Origin: JAEYZM01 sp943372195
GTDB lineage: Bacteria > Bacteroidota > Bacteroidia > Sphingobacteriales > Sphingobacteriaceae
Direction of reading: 5' to 3'
Assembly (NCBI GenBank): GCA_943372195.1
Contig: CALRXS010000003.1
Location: 124,001 to 188,000, forward strand
Length of the DNA: 64,000 bases
The first letter of the stretch is position 1. Each line of letters begins with the position of its first letter. Position numbers and translations under genes: made by a program. Positions 15,152 to 24,171 of this stretch are shown here, piece after piece. A model generated the notes under the pieces. It had not been told where the DNA came from. It searched no databases and worked only from the letters and a program-made list of their open reading frames with translations.

Positions 15152-17263
15152 ATGTCAAGAGATTTAAAATATACAAGAAACATCGGTATCGCTGCCCACA
15201 TTGATGCGGGTAAAACAACGACTACTGAGCGTATTTTATACTATGCAGGTGTAAGTCATAAAATCGGTGAGGTGCACGAGGGTGCGGCAACGATGGACTG
15301 GATGGCACAGGAGCAAGAGCGTGGTATCACGATCACTTCAGCTGCAACTACAGTTAGTTGGAAATACAGAGGACAAAGCTATCACGTAAACGTTATCGAT
15401 ACTCCAGGTCACGTTGACTTTACAGTAGAGGTAAATCGTTCATTACGTGTATTAGACGGATTAGTATTCTTATTCTCAGCGGTTGATGGTGTTGAGCCAC
15501 AATCAGAGACAAACTGGAGATTAGCAAATAACTATAACGTACCAAGAATTGGTTTCGTAAATAAAATGGACCGTGCAGGTGCTGACTTCTTAAAAGTTGT
15601 TAAGCAAGTTAAAGACATGTTAGGTTCTAATGCAGTTCCTTTACAATTACCTATTGGTGCAGAAGATTCATTCAAAGGAGTGGTTGACTTAATCAATAAC
15701 AGAGGTATTGTATGGAATGAGCATGATAAAGGAATGACTTTTACAGAAGTTCCTATTCCTGATGATATGCTTGATGAAGTAGCTGAATGGAGAGAGAAAT
15801 TATTGGAATCTGTTGCTGAGTACGATGAGAACTTAATGACTAAATTCTTTGATGCTCCTGAAACTATTACTGAGCGTGAAGTTTTAGATGCTTTACGTCA
15901 AGCTGTATTAGATGCTAAAATTGTACCTATGGTTTGTGGTTCATCTTTCAAAAATAAAGGTGTTCAAACCATGTTAGATTACGTAATGGAATTATTGCCT
16001 TCACCTTTAGATAATATGGGTGTTGTTGGTACTAATCCAGATACAGGTGAAGAAGTATCTATCAAACCAGATGTTAAAGAACCATTCGCAGCATTAGCAT
16101 TTAAAATTGCTACTGACCCATTCGTAGGTCGTTTATGTTTCATCAGAGTTTACTCTGGTAAATTAGATGCTGGTTCATATGTATACAATACACGTTCAAA
16201 TAACAAAGAGCGTATCTCTCGTATCTTCCAAATGCACGCAAACAAGCAAAACCCTATCGATTTAGTTGGTGCGGGTGATATTGCTGCGGTAGTTGGATTT
16301 AAAGATATCAAAACAGGTGATACACTTTGTGATGAGAAGAACCCAATCGTTTTAGAGTCAATGAACTTCCCTGAGCCAGTAATTGGTTTAGCGATTGAGC
16401 CTAAGACTCAAGCTGACGTAGATAAATTAGGTATCGCTTTAGGTAAATTAGCTGAAGAAGATCCTACGTTTAGAGTACAGACTGATCAAGAAACTGGACA
16501 AACAGTTATCTCGGGTATGGGTGAGCTTCACTTAGATATCTTAATGGATCGTTTGAAGCGTGAGTTTAAAGTAGAAGTAAATCAAGGTGCACCACAAGTA
16601 GCTTACAAAGAAGCTATCACTGGTACTATTCAACATAGAGAAACATATAAGAAGCAAACTGGTGGTCGTGGTAAATTCGCTGACATTCAAGTTGTGATTT
16701 CTCCAGTTGATGCTGATTTCGATAAAGGCGGATTACAATTTGTAAACGAAATTACAGGTGGTTCAATTCCACGTGAATTTATCCCTTCAGTAGAAAAAGG
16801 TTTTGCATCAGCGATGGTAAACGGTGTATTAGCTGGTTACCCATTATCGAGCATGAAAGTTAGATTGATTGATGGTTCATTCCACGCAGTCGATTCAGAT
16901 GCTTTATCATTCGAGATTTGTGCACGTTCAGCATTCCGTGAAGCTTTACCAAAAGCTAAGCCAGTGTTAATGGAGCCAATCATGAAAGTTGAAATCTTAA
17001 CACCTGAAGAAAACATGGGTGATGTTATTGGTGACATGAATCGTCGTAGAGGTCAATTACAAGGTATGGACACTCGTGCTGGTTCACAAGTTATCAAAGC
17101 ACAAGTTCCACTTTCAGAAATGTTCGGTTATGTTACTCAATTAAGAACGATCACTTCTGGTCGTGCAACTTCAACAATGGAATTTGACCATTATGCAGAA
17201 GCACCAAGAAATGTTCAAGAGGAAGTAATTGCGAAAGTTAAAGGTAAGTCAGTTAACGCTTAA
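15152..17263 (+). CDS. fusA: Elongation factor G
   Basis: A 703-residue translocation GTPase. G motifs are in order: AHIDAGKTTTTERIL (P-loop), RGITITSA (switch I), DTPGHVDFTVEV (G3), NKMDRAGAD (G4) and CGSSFKNKGVQ (G5 region). Domains II to V follow, with GMGELHLDILMDRL in domain III and the end at about 690. Length is standard for canonical EF-G. It is the third gene of the str segment; the following 70-base gap to rpsJ contains a 6-bp hairpin (17277-17300). Confidence 0.98.
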   Translation: MSRDLKYTRNIGIAAHIDAGKTTTTERILYYAGVSHKIGEVHEGAATMDWMAQEQERGITITSAATTVSWKYRGQSYHVNVIDTPGHVDFTVEVNRSLRVLDGLVFLFSAVDGVEPQSETNWRLANNYNVPRIGFVNKMDRAGADFLKVVKQVKDMLGSNAVPLQLPIGAEDSFKGVVDLINNRGIVWNEHDKGMTFTEVPIPDDMLDEVAEWREKLLESVAEYDENLMTKFFDAPETITEREVLDALRQAVLDAKIVPMVCGSSFKNKGVQTMLDYVMELLPSPLDNMGVVGTNPDTGEEVSIKPDVKEPFAALAFKIATDPFVGRLCFIRVYSGKLDAGSYVYNTRSNNKERISRIFQMHANKQNPIDLVGAGDIAAVVGFKDIKTGDTLCDEKNPIVLESMNFPEPVIGLAIEPKTQADVDKLGIALGKLAEEDPTFRVQTDQETGQTVISGMGELHLDILMDRLKREFKVEVNQGAPQVAYKEAITGTIQHRETYKKQTGGRGKFADIQVVISPVDADFDKGGLQFVNEITGGSIPREFIPSVEKGFASAMVNGVLAGYPLSSMKVRLIDGSFHAVDSDALSFEICARSAFREALPKAKPVLMEPIMKVEILTPEENMGDVIGDMNRRRGQLQGMDTRAGSQVIKAQVPLSEMFGYVTQLRTITSGRATSTMEFDHYAEAPRNVQEEVIAKVKGKSVNA

Positions 17264-17333
17264 ATAAAAAAGTAGAGGAGTTGTAAATAGCTCTAACTCC
17301 GAAGCTAAAAATGAAATAATAATTAAAAACAAA

Positions 17334-17639
17334 ATGAGCCAAAGAATTAGAATTAAATTAAAGTCATACGATTACAACTTGGTTGATAAATCAGCTGAGA
17401 AAATCGTTAAGACTGTAAAGGCGACAAACGCCGTGGTAAGTGGACCTATTCCATTGCCAACTGAGAAGAAAATCTTCACAGTATTACGTTCACCACACGT
17501 AAACAAGAAAGCTAGAGAGCAGTTCCAATTATGTTCTTACAAGAGATTGTTGGATATCTATAGCTCAACTTCAAAAACGGTTGATGCCTTAATGAAGTTA
17601 GAATTGCCAAGTGGGGTAGAAGTAGAAATTAAAGTTTGA
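17334..17639 (+). CDS. rpsJ: 30S ribosomal protein S10 (uS10)
   Basis: A 101-residue protein of the 30S head that can also act as the NusE antitermination factor. It opens with SQRIRIKLKSYDYNLVDKSAEKIV and has the conserved GPIPLPTEKKIFTVLRSPHVNKKAREQF segment. EF-Tu (tuf) is not between fusA and rpsJ here. A hairpin (CGTAGTG with CACTACG, 17669-17688) lies in the 72-base gap to rplC. Confidence 0.98.
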   Translation: MSQRIRIKLKSYDYNLVDKSAEKIVKTVKATNAVVSGPIPLPTEKKIFTVLRSPHVNKKAREQFQLCSYKRLLDIYSSTSKTVDALMKLELPSGVEVEIKV

Positions 17640-17711
17640 TAATTTAATAAATATAATAACATCTTGAACGTAGTGGTCCTACACTACGATGGATGATAAA
17701 ACAAAAGAAAA

Positions 17712-18329
17712 ATGTCAGGAATAATTGGTAAAAAAGTAGGAATGACTAGCATGTACAATGCAGAGGGAAAAAACATCCCATGCACAGTGATTGAGGCTGG
17801 TCCTTGCGTTGTAACGCAAGTTAAAACCGTCGAGAAAGACGGCTACGTAGCTATTCAGTTAGCTTATGATGAAAAGAAGGAGAAGAACACTCCGAAGCCA
17901 ATGAAGGGGCACTTTGCGAAAGCTGGTACTACACCAAAGCGTAAAGTTGTTGAATTCAAAGGTTTCGAAGACGCGAAAGCGGTAGGCGACGTGTTAAACG
18001 TTGAGTTGTTCAATACCGGTGACTTAGTAGATGTAGTTGGTACATCAAAAGGTAAAGGTTTCCAAGGTGTTGTAAAACGTCATGGTTTCGCAGGTGTTGG
18101 AGGTCAAACTCACGGTCAGCATAATCGTTTACGTGCACCAGGTTCGTTAGGAGCATCTTCATGGCCATCAAGAGTATTCAAAGGAATGCGCATGGCTGGT
18201 AGAATGGGTGGCGATCGCGTGAAAATTCAAAACTTAGAAATTTTAAAAGTGTATCCAGAGCAAAACTTACTAGTTGTTAGTGGTTCTGTACCGGGTGCAA
18301 AAGGTTCATACGTAATTATAGAGAAATAA
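17712..18329 (+). CDS. rplC: 50S ribosomal protein L3 (uL3)
   Basis: A 205-residue large-subunit assembly protein. The opening GIIGKKVGMTSMYNAEGK and the loop GQTHGQHNRLRAPGSLGASS that reaches towards the peptidyl-transferase centre are intact. The Gln of GGQTHGQ is the usual methylation site in some bacteria. Only 3 bases separate it from rplD. Confidence 0.98.
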   Translation: MSGIIGKKVGMTSMYNAEGKNIPCTVIEAGPCVVTQVKTVEKDGYVAIQLAYDEKKEKNTPKPMKGHFAKAGTTPKRKVVEFKGFEDAKAVGDVLNVELFNTGDLVDVVGTSKGKGFQGVVKRHGFAGVGGQTHGQHNRLRAPGSLGASSWPSRVFKGMRMAGRMGGDRVKIQNLEILKVYPEQNLLVVSGSVPGAKGSYVIIEK

Positions 18330-18332
18330 GCG

Positions 18333-18962
18333 ATGGAATTGAAGGTATTTAACATAGACGGAAAAGAGACAGGTAACAAGGTTACCCTTTCTGACGCAAT
18401 TTTCGGTATTGAACCTAATGACCATGCAATTTACTTAGATGTTAAGCAGTTTTTAGCTAACCAACGTCAAGGAACACATAAGTCAAAACAAAGAAATGAA
18501 GTTGCTGGATCTACACGTAAGCTTCACAAACAAAAAGGAACTGGTGGTTCTCGTAAGGGAAGTATCAAGTCACCTGTGTTTAGAGGTGGTGGTCGTATTT
18601 TCGGTCCGCAGCCACGTGACTACAGCTTTAAATTAAATAAGAAGTTAAAGCAATTAGCACGTATGTCGGCATTAAGCTACAAAGCTAAAAATAACGACAT
18701 CGTAGTATTGGAAGATTTCCAATTCTCGACTCCTAAGACTAAGAACTTTGTATCGTTGATTAACAATTTGAAGATCGACGGACATAAGTCACTGATGATA
18801 TTAGCGAACTTAGATAATAACATTTTATTATCGAGCCGCAATTTGCAGAAGTCTAAGGTAGTTACGGCTACTGATATCAATACATATGATTTATTGAATG
18901 CTGATAAATTAGTATTGACAGCGAGTTCAGTTAAAACAATTGAAGAATCATTAAGCAAGTAA
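18333..18962 (+). CDS. rplD: 50S ribosomal protein L4 (uL4)
   Basis: A 209-residue exit-tunnel protein. The extended loop with TRKLHKQKGTGGSRKGS and RGGGRIFGPQPRDY is typical, and the C-terminal globular half ends in TASSVKTIEESLSK. In E. coli L4 represses its own operon; no equivalent leader structure is recognised here. It lies 3 bases after rplC and 8 bases before rplW. Confidence 0.97.
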   Translation: MELKVFNIDGKETGNKVTLSDAIFGIEPNDHAIYLDVKQFLANQRQGTHKSKQRNEVAGSTRKLHKQKGTGGSRKGSIKSPVFRGGGRIFGPQPRDYSFKLNKKLKQLARMSALSYKAKNNDIVVLEDFQFSTPKTKNFVSLINNLKIDGHKSLMILANLDNNILLSSRNLQKSKVVTATDINTYDLLNADKLVLTASSVKTIEESLSK

Positions 18963-18970
18963 GTAGAGAT

Positions 18971-19261
18971 ATGGAAATTTTAAAGAAACCAATACTTACG
19001 GAGAAAATTGCAGCGATGGGCGAGAAGTTTAATCGTTATGCATTCGTAGTAGATAATAAGGCTAACAAAATACAGATTAAGAACGCTGTTGAAGCGATGT
19101 TCAATGTATCAGTTATTTCAGTTAACACCATGATCGCACCAGGGAAAGCAAAATCTCGTGGTACAAAGAATGGCTTCGTTAGCGGTTCAACTGGTAAAGT
19201 GAAAAAAGCGATCGTATCGTTGGCTGAAGGTAACACAATTGACTTTTATAATAACATCTAA
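18971..19261 (+). CDS. rplW: 50S ribosomal protein L23 (uL23)
   Basis: A 96-residue protein at the tunnel exit, a docking point for trigger factor and SRP. LKKPILTEKIAAMGEKFNRYAFVVDNKANKIQIKNAVE is the family N-terminus, and the loop with APGKAKSRGTKNG is present. 7 bases lie between it and rplB. Confidence 0.97.
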   Translation: MEILKKPILTEKIAAMGEKFNRYAFVVDNKANKIQIKNAVEAMFNVSVISVNTMIAPGKAKSRGTKNGFVSGSTGKVKKAIVSLAEGNTIDFYNNI

Positions 19262-19268
19262 ATAGGTT

Positions 19269-20093
19269 ATGGCAGTTAAAAGATATAAACCGGTAACGCC
19301 AGGTACACGTTTCAGAATAGGTGCTGATAATTCAGATATCACCACTAATGTTCCTGAGAAATCGCTGGTAGTTAAACATAAGAAATCAGGTGGTCGTAAC
19401 CATTCAGGTAAGATGACTATGCGCTACATTGGTGGCGGTCATAAGAAATCATACCGTTTGATCGACTTCAAGAGAGATAAAAATAATGTTCCTGCTACGG
19501 TAGCAACAATAGAGTATGATCCGAATCGTACATCACGTATTGCTTTATTGCATTATGCGGATGGTGAGAAGAGATACATTATTGCACCTGAGGGACTAAA
19601 AGTTGGAACAGTAATCGTTAGTGGTGAAGGTAGCGCTCCAGAAGTGGGTAACGCTATGCCATTGAAGAACATCCCATTAGGTACATTGGTACACAACATC
19701 GAGTTGAATCCAGGTCAAGGTGGTAAAATTGCAAGAGGTGCTGGCTCATACGCTCAATTAGCAGCGAGAGATGGTAAGTATGCAATCTTAAAGATGCCTT
19801 CAGGTGAATCGAGAATGATCCTTTCTACATGTATCGCAACAATCGGTACAGTTTCAAACTCTGACCACCAAATCGAAAGATTAGGTAAAGCAGGTAGAAA
19901 CCGTTGGTTAGGTCGTAGACCTAGAACTCGTCCGGTAGCGATGAACCCTGTCGATCACCCAATGGGTGGTGGTGAAGGTAGAGCTTCAGGAGGTCACCCA
20001 CGTTCTAGAACGGGAGTATTAGCGAAAGGCTACAAAACTCGTTACAAGAAAAAATCGTCAAATCGTTACATCATTGAAAGAAGGAAAAAATAA
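19269..20093 (+). CDS. rplB: 50S ribosomal protein L2 (uL2)
   Basis: A 274-residue core protein needed for subunit joining and peptidyl transfer. The conserved block VAMNPVDHPMGGGEGRASGG contains the functionally important His. RNA-binding motifs include SGGRNHSGKMTMRYIGGGHK. The stop overlaps the rpsS start by one base (TAATG), so the two are probably translationally coupled. Confidence 0.98.
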   Translation: MAVKRYKPVTPGTRFRIGADNSDITTNVPEKSLVVKHKKSGGRNHSGKMTMRYIGGGHKKSYRLIDFKRDKNNVPATVATIEYDPNRTSRIALLHYADGEKRYIIAPEGLKVGTVIVSGEGSAPEVGNAMPLKNIPLGTLVHNIELNPGQGGKIARGAGSYAQLAARDGKYAILKMPSGESRMILSTCIATIGTVSNSDHQIERLGKAGRNRWLGRRPRTRPVAMNPVDHPMGGGEGRASGGHPRSRTGVLAKGYKTRYKKKSSNRYIIERRKK

Positions 20094-20362
20094 TGGCTCG
20101 TTCAATTAAAAAAGGACCTTATATAGATCAGAATCTAGATAAAAAGGTCAACGTTATGAATGATTCAGGAAAGAGAACTGTTATTAAAACATGGTCTAGA
20201 AGATCTATGATCTCTCCTGATTTCGTTGGTCATACGTTTGCAGTACATAATGGTAATAAATTTATCCCTGTATATGTTACAGAGAACATGGTAGGTCACA
20301 AATTAGGTGAATTCTCTCCAACTCGTACATTCAGAGGTCACGGTAGTGATAAAAAGAAATAA
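20093..20362 (+). CDS. rpsS: 30S ribosomal protein S19 (uS19)
   Basis: An 89-residue 30S head protein. ARSIKKGPYIDQNLDKKV and the central SRRSMISPDFVGHTFAVHNGNKF and GHKLGEFSPTRTFRGH segments are classic. It begins on the last base of the rplB stop codon and is 5 bases from rplV. Confidence 0.98.
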   Translation: MARSIKKGPYIDQNLDKKVNVMNDSGKRTVIKTWSRRSMISPDFVGHTFAVHNGNKFIPVYVTENMVGHKLGEFSPTRTFRGHGSDKKK

Positions 20363-20367
20363 GAACA

Positions 20368-20727
20368 ATGGAAGCTATAGCAAAATTAAATGATTGTCCA
20401 ACGTCTCCACGTAAGATGCGTTTAGTGATCGATTTGATCCGCGGACAAAAAGTAGAAAATGCTTTACATATTCTGAAGTTCAACCCGAAAGAAGCATCGA
20501 AAAGGGTAGAGAAACTTCTTCTATCAGCGATTGCTAATTGGCAAGCAAAGAACGAAGGTGTTCGTATGGAAGATAGTGAACTATATGTAAAAACGGTATT
20601 TGTTGGTGGTGGACGTCAGTTGAAGCGTTTACGTACTGCACCTCAAGGTAGAGGTTACAGAATTCGCAAGCGTTCTAACCACGTAACCATGGTAGTTGAC
20701 AGTAAGGTATCAGTAATTAATAACTAA
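20368..20727 (+). CDS. rplV: 50S ribosomal protein L22 (uL22)
   Basis: A 119-residue protein whose beta-hairpin lines the exit tunnel. The N-terminal helix PTSPRKMRLVIDLIRGQKVENAL and the hairpin tip region RTAPQGRGYRIRKRSNHVTM are seen. No insertion of the type that gives macrolide resistance is apparent in the hairpin. Confidence 0.97.
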   Translation: MEAIAKLNDCPTSPRKMRLVIDLIRGQKVENALHILKFNPKEASKRVEKLLLSAIANWQAKNEGVRMEDSELYVKTVFVGGGRQLKRLRTAPQGRGYRIRKRSNHVTMVVDSKVSVINN

Positions 20728-20733
20728 TTAGAA

Positions 20734-21513
20734 ATGGGACAAAAAGCACATCCGATAGGACAAAGATTAGGAATCATCAAAGGTTGGGATTCTAATTGGT
20801 TCGGTGGTAACAAGTACGCTGATAAATTAGTTGAAGACGATAAAATACGTAAATACATTCATGCACGTATCGCTAAAGGCGGTATCTCAAAGATTGTTAT
20901 TGAGCGTACTTTGAAGCGTATTACTATTACAATACACACGGCAAGACCAGGTATTGTGATTGGTAAAGGCGGACAAGAAGTTGATAAGATCAAAGAAGAA
21001 TTAAAGAAAATTACAAAGAAAGATGTTCAAATCAACATCTTCGAAATAAAGCGTCCTGAGTTAGATGCTCAATTGGTTGCTGACGGTGTCGCAAAACAAT
21101 TAGAGGCTAGAATTTCATTCCGTCGTGCGATGAAAACATCGATTGCATCGACAATGAGAATGGGAGCTGAAGGTATCAAAGTTATGTGCGCAGGTCGTTT
21201 AGGAGGAGCTGAAATGGCGAGAACTGAGCAGTACAAAGAAGGACGTGTTCCGTTACACACGTTACGTGCTGATATCGACTATGCATTAGCAGAAGCGCAT
21301 ACAACGTATGGTAAGATTGGTGTGAAAGTGTGGATTTGCAAAGGTGAGGTTTATGGTAAACGTGATTTATCTCCAAACATTGGCGCAGCTGCAAACACTA
21401 AATCAAGAACTGAAGGTGGAAATGACCGTAATGACAGAAACGACAGAAGAGGTGGTAATGATAAGAGAGGTGGAGATCGTAGAGGTGGCGGACAAAGAAA
21501 GTCTTCAAAATAA
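20734..21513 (+). CDS. rpsC: 30S ribosomal protein S3 (uS3)
   Basis: A 259-residue protein at the mRNA entry tunnel. A type II KH domain is marked by GIVIGKGGQEVDKIKEEL and the C-terminal domain by IKVMCAGRLGGAEMARTEQ and GVKVWICKGEVYG. After about residue 220 comes an Asn/Asp/Arg/Gly-rich tail (repeats of GGNDRND and RRGG), probably disordered, which makes the protein longer than the E. coli form. 38 bases separate it from rplP. Confidence 0.97.
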   Translation: MGQKAHPIGQRLGIIKGWDSNWFGGNKYADKLVEDDKIRKYIHARIAKGGISKIVIERTLKRITITIHTARPGIVIGKGGQEVDKIKEELKKITKKDVQINIFEIKRPELDAQLVADGVAKQLEARISFRRAMKTSIASTMRMGAEGIKVMCAGRLGGAEMARTEQYKEGRVPLHTLRADIDYALAEAHTTYGKIGVKVWICKGEVYGKRDLSPNIGAAANTKSRTEGGNDRNDRNDRRGGNDKRGGDRRGGGQRKSSK

Positions 21514-21551
21514 TTTAAAGGATTGTTAACCTGAAATAAGTAGGTAAAGTT

Positions 21552-21974
21552 ATGTTACAACCAAAAAGAACGAAGTTCAGAAAAATGCAGAAAGGCAAAA
21601 TGAAGGGTAACGCTAAACGCGGTACAACTCTTTCATTCGGTTCGTTCGGTATTAAATCGTTAGAAGAATGCTGGATTACCAGCCGCCAAATTGAAGCTGC
21701 TCGTATTGCAGTAACACGTTTTATGAAACGTGAAGGTCAAGTTTGGATTCGTATCTTCCCTGATAAGCCTATTACAAAGAAACCTGCAGAGGTTCGTATG
21801 GGTAAGGGTAAAGGTGCTCCAGAATACTGGGTAGCTCCTGTTAAACCAGGACGTATGTTATTTGAAGCGGAAGGTGTTTCATTAGAAACAGCAAAAGAAG
21901 CTTTACGTTTAGCTGCGCAAAAATTACCAGTTGCAACCAAATTTGTAGTACGTAGAGATTACGAAGAGGCTTAA
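21552..21974 (+). CDS. rplP: 50S ribosomal protein L16 (uL16)
   Basis: A 140-residue protein near the A-site tRNA elbow. LQPKRTKFRKMQKGKMKG, FGSFGIKSLEECWITSRQIEAARIAVTR and KPAEVRMGKGKGAPEYWVAPV are all intact. A 62-base gap to rpmC contains a weak inverted repeat (GTTCA with TGAAC). Confidence 0.98.
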   Translation: MLQPKRTKFRKMQKGKMKGNAKRGTTLSFGSFGIKSLEECWITSRQIEAARIAVTRFMKREGQVWIRIFPDKPITKKPAEVRMGKGKGAPEYWVAPVKPGRMLFEAEGVSLETAKEALRLAAQKLPVATKFVVRRDYEEA

Positions 21975-22036
21975 AAAAAAAGTTCATGGTTATCGGTGTA
22001 TCAACGAAATCCCTCTGAACGTAAAAAATTAAAAAG

Positions 22037-22237
22037 ATGAAATACGCAGAAATTAAAGAACTCTCAGTAGAAGAGATTAAAGAAAGGATTACAGAAGAGC
22101 AAGCGAACTTAACTAAAATGAAGTTCAACCATGCTGTTTCTGCATTGGAAAACCCTATGCAAATCCGCACTTTAAGAAAGACAATCGCTAAATTAAATAC
22201 AGAGTTAAAAGCGCGTGAGTTAAACGCTAACTCATAA
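22037..22237 (+). CDS. rpmC: 50S ribosomal protein L29 (uL29)
   Basis: A 66-residue two-helix protein at the tunnel exit. It opens MKYAEIKELSVEEIKERI and carries the family KFNHAVSALENPMQIRTLRKTIAKL segment. 21 bases before rpsQ. Confidence 0.96.
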   Translation: MKYAEIKELSVEEIKERITEEQANLTKMKFNHAVSALENPMQIRTLRKTIAKLNTELKARELNANS

Positions 22238-22258
22238 TCTGTAGAAATTGATTCAGAA

Positions 22259-22516
22259 ATGGAAACTAGAAATTTAAGAAAAACAAGAATCGGGAAGATA
22301 GTGAGTAACAAGATGGAAAAGTCTGTTACTGTAGCTATCGAGCGTAAAGTAAAGCACCCGATATATGGTAAGTTCGTTAAAACGACTACCAAATTTATGG
22401 CTCATGACGAGAAAAACGAATGCAACATTGGCGACACTGTTAGCATCATGGAAATTCGTCCGCTGAGTAAAAACAAGCGTTGGAGAGTAGTAGAAATTTT
22501 AGAAAGGGCTAAATAA
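22259..22516 (+). CDS. rpsQ: 30S ribosomal protein S17 (uS17)
   Basis: An 85-residue OB-fold protein that binds 16S rRNA. TRIGKIVSNKMEKSVTVAIE, HPIYGKFVKTTTKFMAHDE and the IMEIRPLSKNKRWRVVEI end are typical. Only 2 bases separate it from rplN. Confidence 0.97.
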   Translation: METRNLRKTRIGKIVSNKMEKSVTVAIERKVKHPIYGKFVKTTTKFMAHDEKNECNIGDTVSIMEIRPLSKNKRWRVVEILERAK

Positions 22517-22518
22517 TC

Positions 22519-22887
22519 ATGATACAACAAGAATCAAGGCTTACTGTTGCAGATAACAGCGGTGCCAAAGAAGTTTTATGTATCCGAGTGTTGGGCGGTA
22601 CTGGTAAAAGATATGCCTCTTTAGGAGACAAAATCGTAGTAACGGTAAAAAACGCTATACCTTCAGGAAACATCAAGAAAGGAACAGTTTCTAAAGCTGT
22701 TGTTGTTCGTACTAAAAAAGAAGTACGTAGAAAAGATGGTTCATATATTCGTTTTGACGACAATGCTGCGGTATTGTTAAACGCAAACGACGAACCTAGA
22801 GGTACTCGTATTTTTGGTCCAGTAGCAAGAGAATTACGTGAAAAACAATTCATGAAAATTGTTTCATTAGCACCGGAGGTATTATAA
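22519..22887 (+). CDS. rplN: 50S ribosomal protein L14 (uL14)
   Basis: A 122-residue protein of the inter-subunit face. MIQQESRLTVADNSGAKE, IRVLGG and the C-terminal GTRIFGPVARELREKQFMKI block identify it without doubt. 2 bases before rplX. Confidence 0.98.
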   Translation: MIQQESRLTVADNSGAKEVLCIRVLGGTGKRYASLGDKIVVTVKNAIPSGNIKKGTVSKAVVVRTKKEVRRKDGSYIRFDDNAAVLLNANDEPRGTRIFGPVARELREKQFMKIVSLAPEVL

Positions 22888-22889
22888 TC

Positions 22890-23231
22890 ATGGAAAGAAA
22901 AAATAACGCACAGCCTAAGCTGAATATTCGCAAAGGCGATACGGTAAAAGTAATTGCCGGCGATTCTAAAGGGCAACAAGGTAAAGTATTAAGCGTAAGC
23001 TTAGCGAAGAAGAGAGTAATTGTTGAAGGTTTGAATATGGTATCTAAACATACTAAACCAAACGCAACTAATACCGAAGGTGGTATCGTTAAGATGGAAG
23101 CGCCTATTCATATTTCAAACGTAATGTTAATCGACCCAAAATCAGGTAAAGCTACACGTATTGGCCGTAAAGCTAATGCAGAAGGCAAATTGGTAAGGGT
23201 TGCTAAAAAATCAGGGGAGGAGATCAAATAA
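22890..23231 (+). CDS. rplX: 50S ribosomal protein L24 (uL24)
   Basis: A 113-residue assembly initiator protein. The KOW motif is seen in IRKGDTVKVIAGDSKGQQGK, followed by VEGLNMVSKHTKP and the family end with GKATRIGRK. The TAA stop and the rplE ATG share one base. Confidence 0.96.
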   Translation: MERKNNAQPKLNIRKGDTVKVIAGDSKGQQGKVLSVSLAKKRVIVEGLNMVSKHTKPNATNTEGGIVKMEAPIHISNVMLIDPKSGKATRIGRKANAEGKLVRVAKKSGEEIK

Positions 23232-23791
23232 TGTCATACGCACCTAGATTAAAATCTAAGTATAGAGAAGAAATAGTTTCTTCTTTACAAAATAAATTCG
23301 AGTACAAAAGTACTATGCAAGTGCCTCGTTTGTTGAAAATTTGTATCAACCAAGGTGTAGGTGCTGCAGTATCTGATAAGAAGTTAATCGACAACGCAGT
23401 TGAAGAGATGACTTTAATTACAGGTCAAAGAGCAGTTGCTGCTAAATCGAAAAAAGATATCTCAAACTTTAAATTACGTAAGAACGTGCCAATCGGTGTT
23501 CGTGTAACTTTACGTGACAATAAAATGTATGAGTTCTTAGATCGTTTGATCGCTGTAGCTTTACCACGTATTCGTGATTTCAAAGGTATCAATGACAAAG
23601 GCTTCGACGGAAGAGGTAACTATACCTTGGGTGTTTCTGAGCAAATCATTTTCCCAGAGATCAACATCGACAAAATTAACAAAATAATGGGTATGGATAT
23701 CACTTTCGTAACAACAGCGAATACTGATAAAGAAGCATTAGAATTGTTGAAAGAATTCGGATTACCATTTAAAAACCAAAATAACAATTAA
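23231..23791 (+). CDS. rplE: 50S ribosomal protein L5 (uL5)
   Basis: A 186-residue 5S rRNA-binding protein that contacts P-site tRNA. Typical blocks are VPRLLKICINQGVG, TGQRAVAAKSKKDISNFKLR, GVRVTLRDNKMYEFLDRL and RDFKGINDKGFDGRGNYT. It overlaps rplX by one base, and 5 bases separate it from rpsN. Confidence 0.98.
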   Translation: MSYAPRLKSKYREEIVSSLQNKFEYKSTMQVPRLLKICINQGVGAAVSDKKLIDNAVEEMTLITGQRAVAAKSKKDISNFKLRKNVPIGVRVTLRDNKMYEFLDRLIAVALPRIRDFKGINDKGFDGRGNYTLGVSEQIIFPEINIDKINKIMGMDITFVTTANTDKEALELLKEFGLPFKNQNNN

Positions 23792-23796
23792 TTAAA

Positions 23797-24066
23797 ATGG
23801 CTAAAGAAGGTATTAAGGCTCGCGAAGTTAAGCGTCAAAGACTCGTAGAGAAATATGCTCAAAAAAGAGCTGACTTAAAAGCAGCTGGTGATTATGAAGG
23901 TTTAGACAAATTGCCTAAAAACTCATCTCCAGTACGTTTACACAACAGATGCAAAATCACTGGTCGTCCACGTGGTTATATGCGTCAGTTCGGTATTTCA
24001 AGGGTGTTATTCAGAGAAATGGCACTTGAAGGAAAGATACCAGGCGTGAAAAAAGCTAGCTGGTAA
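23797..24066 (+). CDS. rpsN: 30S ribosomal protein S14 (uS14), zinc-independent form
   Basis: An 89-residue long-form S14. The end HNRCKITGRPRGYMRQFGI and REMALEGKIPGVKKASW is conserved, but the CxxC pairs of the short zinc-binding form are absent; a single Cys is left in NRCKITG. The gap to rpsH (105 bases) holds an internal promoter candidate. Confidence 0.97.
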   Translation: MAKEGIKAREVKRQRLVEKYAQKRADLKAAGDYEGLDKLPKNSSPVRLHNRCKITGRPRGYMRQFGISRVLFREMALEGKIPGVKKASW

Positions 24067-24089
24067 GCGAAAAAATAAAGAATCCATAA

Positions 24090-24145
24090 AAAATTTAGTG
24101 GAAGGTAAGAATAAATTCATATCTTTGCCGTCCGCTAAATTTTAG
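24090..24145 (+). promoter_or_regulatory. Internal promoter and hairpin before rpsH
   Basis: TATCTTTG at 24120-24127 matches the -7 consensus 44 bases before the rpsH ATG. It sits within an inverted repeat: AAATTTAGTGG near 24091-24101 pairs with CCGCTAAATTT near 24132-24142 (one G-U-type difference). This could separate or boost the distal half of the spc operon. No clear TTG lies 19-20 bases upstream, so support is moderate. Confidence 0.45.
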
Positions 24146-24171
24146 TTTATTATAGTAATATTAGATAAAAG

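Noticed and set aside
21841..22392. Minus-strand ORF of 183 codons across rplP-rpmC-rpsQ
   Set aside because: It overlaps three certain ribosomal protein genes on the other strand and its translation is hydrophobic low-complexity sequence.
22509..22979. Minus-strand ORF of 156 codons opposite rplN
   Set aside because: It is an antisense shadow of rplN and rplX, with no family-like features.
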